A program made the position numbers and the translations under genes. Positions 58,170 through 64,000 of a DNA stretch of 64,000 bases are shown one piece after another. Positions within the stretch are counted from its first letter, which is position 1, and every line of letters begins with the position of its first letter. The stretch comes from Ectothiorhodospira mobilis (lineage in GTDB: Bacteria > Pseudomonadota > Gammaproteobacteria > Ectothiorhodospirales > Ectothiorhodospiraceae). The stretch is taken from positions 124,001 to 188,000 of the forward strand of contig NZ_FOUO01000001.1 in the NCBI RefSeq assembly GCF_900114895.1, in the 5' to 3' direction. The notes beneath the pieces were generated by a model that worked only from the letters and a program-made list of their open reading frames with translations, was not told the DNA's origin and did not search any database.

Positions 58170-60336
58170 GCAGTTCCTCCTGGAGCCGGCCGGCCTCCTC
58201 CTTCAGCCGCTGCTCCTGCTCCCGGAGGGCGGCATCCGCCTCCTCGCGTGCCCGCTGCTCCACCTCCTGCCGGGCCTGCTCCGCCTCCTGCTCCACCCGG
58301 GCCTTGAGCACCGATTCCAGATCGAGCCCGATGCGGGGATCATCGAAGGTCCCGCCCACGGTGATGGGCAGGTTCAGGTTGCGCAGGTTGTCCAGGGGCC
58401 GTCCCCCCTGCCCCTCCAGGGTGGCCACGAGGTTGGTGTCCACGCGGTAGTCCAGACGCCGGGGCGGCAGGTCCACCTCGCCCTGGCCGCGCACCCGCAA
58501 CAGGGGCGAGGAGGCCTGCAGGTCGTCGTTTCTCACCAGGCCGTCGTCGATGGTGAAGCTGGCGGTGAGTTCGGTGAAATCGGTCTGCCGGGGGGCGTCC
58601 TCCTCCTCCAGATCCCGGCCCCGGAGCCGGGCCTCGGCCCGGCGGATCACCTGGGCGATGTTGATGCCCTGGACGGCGCCGTCCCGGAAGCGCAGATCGC
58701 CCTTCCCATCCAGGGCGGAGACCAGGGCCCGCACCGAGTCCCCCCGGGTGGAGAGGGACAGGTTCACGTCGCCCGTACCGGTCAGCTTGCCATCGCCGGT
58801 GAGGTCCTCCAGCAGGGGGCCGATGCGCACCGAGGACAGGGCCGCCTCGGCACTGTAGGCGGGGGTATCCTGGCGCACGTCCAGCCCGAGACGGCCCTCC
58901 AGGCTGCCGTCGTAGAGGTTGCCGCGGATGGACTCCACATCCAGGCGGCCGTCCCGGGCCTTGACCTTCAGGGACACGCCCTGCATCTGCAGCCCCGAGA
59001 CCCTGAAATCATCCACCTGGAAGGTGCCGTCCAGGTCCAGGCCACGCAGGGTATCCATGGGCAGGGCGATGGACGTGTCCGGCCAGGCACCGGCGCCGTC
59101 GCCCCCGCCGCCGCCGGTACCCGCGCCGGACCCGCCATGGTCCCCGGACTCCCCTTCGGCGGCGGGGGGCAGGTAGCGGTCCAGGTCGATGCGGTCCAGA
59201 TCGATATCGAAGGTCACCGCGGGCTGCGCAAAGCCTTGCAGGCCGGCCCGGCCGGAGAGGGTGCTCTGATCCAGGGTCATCAGCAGCTGATCCACGTCCA
59301 CCCGCTCGCCCTGCATGTCGAAGGCCAGGTCCAGGGCGGCCTGGGTGAGCACCTGGGGATCGGTGGTCTCGGGGGGCTCCATCTCCAGGGCCTTGAGGAC
59401 CTTGCGGGGATTGAAACGGCCGCTGCGCAGTTCGCCGTGGACCCGCGGGTTCCCGTCCAGGCCGGTGACCTCCACCAGACCGGTCCAGTGGGTCTCCAGG
59501 GCGTCCAGGGTCAGGCGCTCCACCTTGGCCAGACCCGAGGCCAGGTCGGCCACCAGATCCGCCTCCAGGCGGGCCTCCACGGGGGCCGGAAGGGCCTCTC
59601 CCCGGGCATCCATGCGGGTGACCATCTGGCGCAGGGCATAGCGCTGCCCGGCCGGATCCAGCATCAGCAGCCCCTGGGTCTCCAGGCGGGCATCCAGCCC
59701 CGGATCGGGCATGCGCAGGCGCAGGGAGATCTCCAGCGGGGCCTCCTCCCCCATGCGCAGGTGCCCCAGGGTGAGATCGAAGGGATCGATGGTCATCTCG
59801 GTGCCGGCCTGGGCGTCGCGCCAGCTCACCCGGGCATCGCGCACGCTCACCCCGGCGATGTCCAGCCCCCGCAGGGCCGGCGGCACGGGCTCGCCTGCCT
59901 CGGCCTCGGGGGTTGGGGCCTCCTCTGCGGCGGGGGCCGCCGTCAGGTCCTCCCAGTTGCCGCGGCCTTCGGCATCGCGTGCCAGGTTCAGGTCCAGCCC
60001 CTCCAGGCGCACCTGCTGCACCTCCAGTTCGCGCCGCAGCAGGGGCAGCAGGGCCACGGAGACGTCCACCTGGCGCACGCGGGCGAAATGCTCACCGGCA
60101 AAGCCCTCGGCATTGGCCAGGGTGGTCTCCCCCAGTTGCAGCCCCAGGCGGGGGAACAGGGACAGGCCGATGTCCCCCCGGATCTCCAGGTTGCGGCCGG
60201 TGCGCTGCTCCACGGCGGCGCTGATCTCTTCCTTGTAATCGTTGGGGTCCACGGTGATCAGGACCACCCCCGCCAGGGCCACCAGGACCACCAGCAGGAC
60301 CATTACCGCCACCAGGCTGCGCTTGATCCACTTCAT
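58153..60336 (-). CDS. AsmA-family protein
   Basis: Envelope protein of 727 residues of the AsmA/bridge-like superfamily, thought to carry phospholipids between membranes. One N-terminal helix (about 6-28) anchors it. The AsmA domain starts DPNDYKEEISAAVEQRTGRNLEIRGDIGLSLFPRLGLQLG, and the C-terminal half has DLTGDGKLTGTGDVNLSLSTRG and the DDPRIGLDLESVLKA end. A charged Glu/Arg-rich coil closes the chain. GGAGG precedes the ATG at 60336; an in-frame TTG four codons earlier is less likely. Confidence 0.92.
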   Translation of the reverse strand: MKWIKRSLVAVMVLLVVLVALAGVVLITVDPNDYKEEISAAVEQRTGRNLEIRGDIGLSLFPRLGLQLGETTLANAEGFAGEHFARVRQVDVSVALLPLLRRELEVQQVRLEGLDLNLARDAEGRGNWEDLTAAPAAEEAPTPEAEAGEPVPPALRGLDIAGVSVRDARVSWRDAQAGTEMTIDPFDLTLGHLRMGEEAPLEISLRLRMPDPGLDARLETQGLLMLDPAGQRYALRQMVTRMDARGEALPAPVEARLEADLVADLASGLAKVERLTLDALETHWTGLVEVTGLDGNPRVHGELRSGRFNPRKVLKALEMEPPETTDPQVLTQAALDLAFDMQGERVDVDQLLMTLDQSTLSGRAGLQGFAQPAVTFDIDLDRIDLDRYLPPAAEGESGDHGGSGAGTGGGGGDGAGAWPDTSIALPMDTLRGLDLDGTFQVDDFRVSGLQMQGVSLKVKARDGRLDVESIRGNLYDGSLEGRLGLDVRQDTPAYSAEAALSSVRIGPLLEDLTGDGKLTGTGDVNLSLSTRGDSVRALVSALDGKGDLRFRDGAVQGINIAQVIRRAEARLRGRDLEEEDAPRQTDFTELTASFTIDDGLVRNDDLQASSPLLRVRGQGEVDLPPRRLDYRVDTNLVATLEGQGGRPLDNLRNLNLPITVGGTFDDPRIGLDLESVLKARVEQEAEQARQEVEQRAREEADAALREQEQRLKEEAGRLQEELLDRFR

Positions 60337-60459
60337 CGATGCCTCCAAGAGAAGCCCCGCAACCGAACGGCGGGGTTTGCATCCAGTCGTTTGAATGGGC
60401 TCAGTCTAACCGCCGCCCGGTCTGCATGCACGACCCATCCCCGGTTCCGGGGGGGAGGC

Positions 60460-60993
60460 TCAGCCCTTGATCCGGGACGGACGCCCGCCCTCCCCCGCCG
60501 CGGCATCCCCGTCCCCTGCATCCCGCGCCCATTCCCCCGATCGCCCGCCGCACTTGTGCACCAGGGCGATGCCCTCCATCACCATGCCCCGGTCCACCGC
60601 CTTGCACATGTCATAGACACACAGCAGGGCCGCCTGCACCGCCGTCAGCGCCTCCATCTCCACACCGGTGGGCCCCACGCTCCCGGCGGTGACCCGGCAG
60701 TGGACCCGGGGCGGGTCGTCCCGGGGCTCCAGGGCCACATCCACATGGCTCAGGGCCACGGGATGGCACAGCGGCACCAGGTCCGCCGTGCGCTTGCTGG
60801 CCATGATCCCCGCCACCCGGGCCACCCCGAGGACATCCCCCTTGCCGTGGCCGCCCTCGCGGATCCGGGCCAGGGTGTCCGGGGCCATGCGGATCCATCC
60901 CTCGGCGGTGGCGGAACGCCGGGTGGGCGGCTTGCCCCCCACGTCCACCATGTGGGCCTCGCCGGCGGCGTTGAAATGGGTGAGCGGGTGCAT
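60460..60993 (-). CDS. moaC: Cyclic pyranopterin monophosphate synthase
   Basis: Second step of molybdenum-cofactor synthesis. The 177 residues begin [21 protein letters not shown] and contain [59 protein letters not shown] and the catalytic Lys-Asp region. The C-terminus is extended by a charged tail. GGAG lies nine bases before the ATG at 60993. It is divergent from moaD-moaE; moaA and moaB are not in the window. Confidence 0.95.
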   Translation of the reverse strand: MHPLTHFNAAGEAHMVDVGGKPPTRRSATAEGWIRMAPDTLARIREGGHGKGDVLGVARVAGIMASKRTADLVPLCHPVALSHVDVALEPRDDPPRVHCRVTAGSVGPTGVEMEALTAVQAALLCVYDMCKAVDRGMVMEGIALVHKCGGRSGEWARDAGDGDAAAGEGGRPSRIKG

Positions 60994-61171
60994 GGATCCG
61001 GACTCCATGAGGCTGCGGTTATGGGATAGACATGCTAACGCAGCCGCGCCCGGGGCGTCCGCCGCGCGGGCCCCAAAGGGCGGGGGTTGACGCCTTGCGG
61101 GGGGCGCCGGAGACTGCCCCGCAGGCGGGGCCGCCATCCCGGACGGCCCGAAGGGAAGGGAGCAACACACC

Positions 61172-61405
61172 ATGGCCATCCACGTGCGTTACTTCGCCCG
61201 CCTGCGGGAGGAACTGGGCCGGGAGGGGGATACCCTGGACGCGAAGGACCTCTCCTGCGTCGCCGATGTCTGGGCCCGGGCCCATCCCGGCCAGGAGCGG
61301 CCACCGGGGGTGCTCATGGCGGTGAACCAGGCCTATGCCCATCCGCAGGACCCGGTGCGGGACGGGGACGAGGTGGCCTTCTTCCCGCCGGTGACCGGGG
61401 GCTGA
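61172..61405 (+). CDS. moaD: Molybdopterin synthase sulfur-carrier subunit
   Basis: Ubiquitin-like sulfur carrier of 77 residues ending in the essential Gly-Gly (FFPPVTGG), which is thiocarboxylated before sulfur transfer. It starts [21 protein letters not shown] lies a few bases before the ATG. It is one base from moaE, so the two are co-translated. The E1 partner (MoeB) is not here; the ThiF-like protein at 36 kb is probably unrelated. Confidence 0.95.
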   Translation: MAIHVRYFARLREELGREGDTLDAKDLSCVADVWARAHPGQERPPGVLMAVNQAYAHPQDPVRDGDEVAFFPPVTGG

Positions 61406-61406
61406 G

Positions 61407-61835
61407 ATGGCGGTCTCCCTGCATCCCGAACCCTTCGATCCGCTTGCCCTGCTGGCCGCCTGTACAGAGCAGCTGCCCCCCGGCGGCCATGGGGCCCAGG
61501 CGGTCTTCATCGGCAGCCTGCGCGACTTCAACGAGGGGGATACGGTGCGGGCCATGACCCTGGAACACTACCCGGGCATGACCGAGGGGGAACTGGGGCG
61601 CATCGAGCAGGAGGCACGGGCCCGATGGCCCCTGCAGGAGGTGCGCATCGCCCACCGCGTGGGATCCATCGCACCGGGGGAGCCCATCGTCCTGGTGGCG
61701 GCCTGGTCCGCCCGCCGCGCCGCCGCCTTCGACGCCTGCCGCTTCCTGGTGGAGGCCCTCAAGTCCCAGGCCCCCTTCTGGAAGCAGGAGACCCTGGCGG
61801 ACGGCCGGCAACGCTGGGTACAGGGCAATGCCTGA
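61407..61835 (+). CDS. moaE: Molybdopterin synthase catalytic subunit
   Basis: Converts precursor Z to molybdopterin with MoaD. The 142 residues have GAQAVFIGSLRDFNEGDTVRAMTLEHYPGM, RVGSIAPGEPIVLVAAWSARRAAAFDACRFLVEALKSQAPFWKQE, the MoaE signature with catalytic Lys near the C-terminus. It converges with cbpA. Confidence 0.96.
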   Translation: MAVSLHPEPFDPLALLAACTEQLPPGGHGAQAVFIGSLRDFNEGDTVRAMTLEHYPGMTEGELGRIEQEARARWPLQEVRIAHRVGSIAPGEPIVLVAAWSARRAAAFDACRFLVEALKSQAPFWKQETLADGRQRWVQGNA

Positions 61836-61859
61836 GCCGCGCGCCGGGAACCGCCCGGA

Positions 61860-62810
61860 TCAGGCCCCGGCCACCCCCGTCAGGTGCTGGCGGGGGTCAT
61901 AGGGCATCTCCTTGCGCATGCGCTCGTAGAAACGGCGCCCCTTATCGGTATCCGCCGGAGGCGTGACCATCTGCAGGACCACATACTGATCCCCCGGGGG
62001 ATTGCCGGGCATGCCCCGCCCCTTCAGGCGCAGGCGGCGCCCGGAACCGGACCCGGCGGGGATCTTCATCTCCACCGGCCCCTGCAGCGTGGGCACGCTC
62101 ACCGTGGCCCCCAGGGCCGCCTCCCAGGGGGTGATGGGCAGATCCAGGTGGATATCCCGTCCCTCCAGGCGGAAATGGGGGTGGGGCTTGATCTGCACCT
62201 CCAGATAGAGATCCCCCGCCGCACCGCCGCCCATGCCGGGACCGCCCTGGCCAGGGAGGCGGATGCGCTGGCCGTGGGTGACCCCGGCGGGCACCTTCAC
62301 CTGCAGGGTACGCTCCCCCACGCGCACGGACACCGAGCCGCCCCGGAAGGCCCGCTCCAGATCCAGGGCGATGCGGGCCACCCGATCCTCCCCGGGGGCA
62401 TGGAAGCTGCGGTGGGTACGGTGCCCCCGGGTGCGGCGGGCGCCGCCGCCGAAGAGGGTCTCGAAAAAGTCGGAGAAATCGCTCTCGGAGAAACCCTCCT
62501 GGAACCCGGCGGAGGTGCGGAAACCACCGCCCGGCGCCGCACCACCGAACCAGGCGTCCCAGTCCGGCGGCGGCCGGAAGTCCTGGCCGGAGCGCCAGCT
62601 ACTGCCCAGTTGGTCGTAGGCCTTACGCTTCTCGGCATCCCCCAGGACCTCGTAGGCCTCGTTCACCTCCTTGAAGCGCGCCTCCGCATCCGGCTCCTTG
62701 CTCACGTCCGGATGGTACTTGCGCGCCAGGCGGCGGTAGGCCTTCTTGATCTCGTCCTGGGAGGCGGAGCGCTCCACACCCAGCACCTTGTAATAGTCTT
62801 TGTATTCCAT
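61860..62810 (-). CDS. cbpA: DnaJ-class co-chaperone (curved-DNA-binding protein)
   Basis: J-domain protein of 316 residues. The J domain (2-65) has the HPD motif in [13 protein letters not shown] Gly/Phe-rich linker (about 75-115) and two C-terminal substrate-binding domains follow ([10 protein letters not shown]...; [17 protein letters not shown]). There is no zinc-finger CxxCxGxG domain, which separates CbpA from DnaJ. It lies 98 bp downstream of hsp20 on the same strand and may be induced by the same heat promoter. Confidence 0.93.
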   Translation of the reverse strand: MEYKDYYKVLGVERSASQDEIKKAYRRLARKYHPDVSKEPDAEARFKEVNEAYEVLGDAEKRKAYDQLGSSWRSGQDFRPPPDWDAWFGGAAPGGGFRTSAGFQEGFSESDFSDFFETLFGGGARRTRGHRTHRSFHAPGEDRVARIALDLERAFRGGSVSVRVGERTLQVKVPAGVTHGQRIRLPGQGGPGMGGGAAGDLYLEVQIKPHPHFRLEGRDIHLDLPITPWEAALGATVSVPTLQGPVEMKIPAGSGSGRRLRLKGRGMPGNPPGDQYVVLQMVTPPADTDKGRRFYERMRKEMPYDPRQHLTGVAGA

Positions 62811-62908
62811 AGGCGGTCACGATAACCCAAACAAGCGCGCCGCGTGGACACGCGGCGCGAAATCGGCACGGCCGGATGCGCCACGCCCGAAGGCGGGCGT
62901 TTGCGCGC

Positions 62909-63346
62909 TCAGCCCTCCACGGTGATGCGGCGCGGCTGCACCTTCTCCTGCTTGGGAATGCGCACCTCCAGCACGCCGTTGGCGCTGCGGGCGCTGATGC
63001 GTTCGGCATCCGCCGTATCCGGCAGGGAGAAGCGCCGGTAGAAGCTGCCGCGCACCCGCTCCACCCGCTTGTAGTTCTCCCGTTCCTCGGTGCTCTCCGA
63101 CTTGCGCTCACCCCGGATGGTGAGCACACCGTTCTCCATGTGCACCTCGATGTCCTTGGGATCCACGCCGGGTACATCGGCATGCAGGACGTAGGCATCC
63201 TTCTCCTCACGGATATCCACCGCCGGCACCCAGTCGCTCACGGCCGCCGGCTCCTCGTCCCCGCCGGTGGCCGTGGGATTGAGGCGGTCCAACTCGCGGG
63301 AGAGCTGGTTCAACAGGCTCCAGGGTTCGTAACGGGTCATGAACAT
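62909..63346 (-). CDS. Hsp20-family small heat-shock protein
   Basis: ATP-independent holdase of 145 residues. The alpha-crystallin domain runs from about 45 to 135 (PAVDIREEKDAYVLHADVPGVDPKDIEVHMENGVLTIRGERK...YKRVERVRGSFYRRFSLP), with the oligomerising I-x-I/V-like end VRIPKQEK. The ATG at 63346 has GGAGG eight bases upstream; a GTG three codons earlier is possible. A sigma-32 promoter stands just before it. Confidence 0.95.
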   Translation of the reverse strand: MFMTRYEPWSLLNQLSRELDRLNPTATGGDEEPAAVSDWVPAVDIREEKDAYVLHADVPGVDPKDIEVHMENGVLTIRGERKSESTEERENYKRVERVRGSFYRRFSLPDTADAERISARSANGVLEVRIPKQEKVQPRRITVEG

Positions 63347-63401
63347 GGCACTCACCTCCGTTGTCCGATCTGCTCGTTACCACATCGTCTTTCACACCCG
63401 G

Positions 63402-63429
63402 ATATTGGGATGCCGGGACAGATTTCAAG
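63402..63429 (-). promoter_or_regulatory. Sigma-32 heat-shock promoter of hsp20
   Basis: CTTGAAA (63423-63429) is a perfect -35. A 13-bp spacer leads to CCCAATAT (63402-63409), 7/8 of CCCCATNT counting N as a match. The predicted start is near 63395, about 50 bases before the start codon. Confidence 0.8.
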
Positions 63430-63502
63430 GGAGATCCCCCCGGGGGCGGGACACCGTCCCCTTCCCGTACAATAGTCCGTCCACGGCAACCCAGGAGTGA
63501 GC

Positions 63503-64000
63503 ATGTTGAACAGCATGACCGGTTTCGCAAGATGCGAGGCCACGGGCGAATTCGGCACCCTCGTATGGGAACTGCGCAGCGTCAACCACCGCTATCTGGA
63601 GATTGCCCCCCGCCTGCCGGAGGAGCTGCGCGCCCTGGAGCCGCAGGTACGCCAAAAGGTCCAAAACCACCTGGGCCGGGGCAAGGTAGAATGCCAGCTC
63701 CGTTTCCGCCGGGGCGAGGGACAGACGGGGGGCATCCAGCTGGATGAGGCCCTGGCCCGGGAGGTAATTCAAACCGTCACCCGGGTGGAGCACTGGATGA
63801 TGAACGCCGCCCGCATGACCGCCATGGACATCCTGCGCTGGCCCGGCGTGGCCGCCGAGGCCAGTCCCGACCTGGAACCGGCGCGCGCCGCCGCCCTGGA
63901 ACTGCTGGACCAGGCCCTGGAGACCCTATCGGAGCACCGCGCCCGGGAAGGGGCCCAGATCCGTGAGATGCTGCAGACCCGCTGCGAGGCCGTCAGCCAG
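63503..64000 (+). CDS. YicC/YloC-family endoribonuclease (partial)
   Basis: The first 166 codons of a YicC-family protein; the gene continues past the right edge. The family opening MLNSMTGFARCEATGEFGTLVWELRSVNHRYLEI is intact, followed by RLPEELRALEPQVRQKVQNHLGRGKVECQLRF. YicC members are RNases; E. coli YicC has been linked to turnover of the small RNA RyhB. CAGGAG lies a few bases before the ATG at 63503. It is divergent from hsp20. Confidence 0.94.
   Translation, partial: MLNSMTGFARCEATGEFGTLVWELRSVNHRYLEIAPRLPEELRALEPQVRQKVQNHLGRGKVECQLRFRRGEGQTGGIQLDEALAREVIQTVTRVEHWMMNAARMTAMDILRWPGVAAEASPDLEPARAAALELLDQALETLSEHRAREGAQIREMLQTRCEAVSQ

Noticed and set aside
60994-61171. Molybdenum-cofactor riboswitch between moaC and moaD
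   Set aside because: A TGCGGGG/CCCCGCA hairpin is present, but the expected conserved core could not be recognised.

Overview
This 64 kb window is dense, high-GC bacterial chromosome. Gene content and order point to a gammaproteobacterium: ampD-ampE, prmA-DUF3426-dusB-fis, birA-coaX-SPOR, mutY-yggX, fxsA-groES-groEL and aroQ-accB-accC. The high GC, the PEP-CTERM/exosortase regulators (PrsK, PrsR, PrsT) and the wealth of thiol-redox genes suggest a Chromatiales/Ectothiorhodospiraceae-like purple-sulfur or sulfur-oxidising lineage. That placement is inference; no rRNA is present to confirm it.

Layout. 1-9 kb: metH (cut by the left edge), bpt, two small phosphatases, ampE, ampD and rep. 9-14.5 kb: a K+/H+ antiporter, a copper P-type ATPase and an OmpA-like protein. 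A compact small-RNA locus with a Fur-box promoter lies between the antiporter and copA. 14.6-17.5 kb: groEL-groES under a CIRCE element, then fxsA. 17.5-21 kb: a thiol-redox set (SoxW-like thioredoxin, cutA, dsbD, TlpA-like). 21-26.5 kb: aroQ-accB-accC-prmA, a DUF3426 gene and dusB-fis.

26.5-47.3 kb is the accessory part and belongs to the PEP-CTERM/exopolysaccharide world. It holds prsT, two exosortase-associated GNAT acyltransferases, an outer-membrane barrel, a LolA-like carrier, an RND/MMPL exporter, a ThiF/E1-like enzyme and an N-terminal fragment of a second ThiF gene. It also holds one PEP-CTERM substrate protein with its own sigma-54 promoter, prsR, prsK and a polyprenyl-glycosylphosphotransferase. 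The exosortase itself is outside the window. The locus has been remodelled. An 823-bp piece of prsR is duplicated as direct repeats around a REP-type transposase and an Rpn nuclease, and a BrnT-type toxin-antitoxin pair sits between prsK and prsR.

47.5-64 kb returns to housekeeping: cysZ, tRNA-Thr, SPOR protein, coaX, birA, a lytic transglycosylase, pgeF, a diguanylate cyclase and a Rieske-glutamate-synthase fusion. A frameshifted Phd/VapC pair, tRNA-Phe, yggX, mutY, asmA, moaC and moaDE, cbpA and hsp20 (with a sigma-32 promoter) follow, and yicC is cut by the right edge.

Working together, the PrsK-PrsR pair probably drives sigma-54 promoters such as the one before the PEP-CTERM gene. The two divergent operons at 30.6-37.1 kb look like one unit that makes an acylated small molecule and moves it across the envelope. 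The strongest candidates for something undescribed are that unit and the Fur-box small RNA near 10.9 kb.
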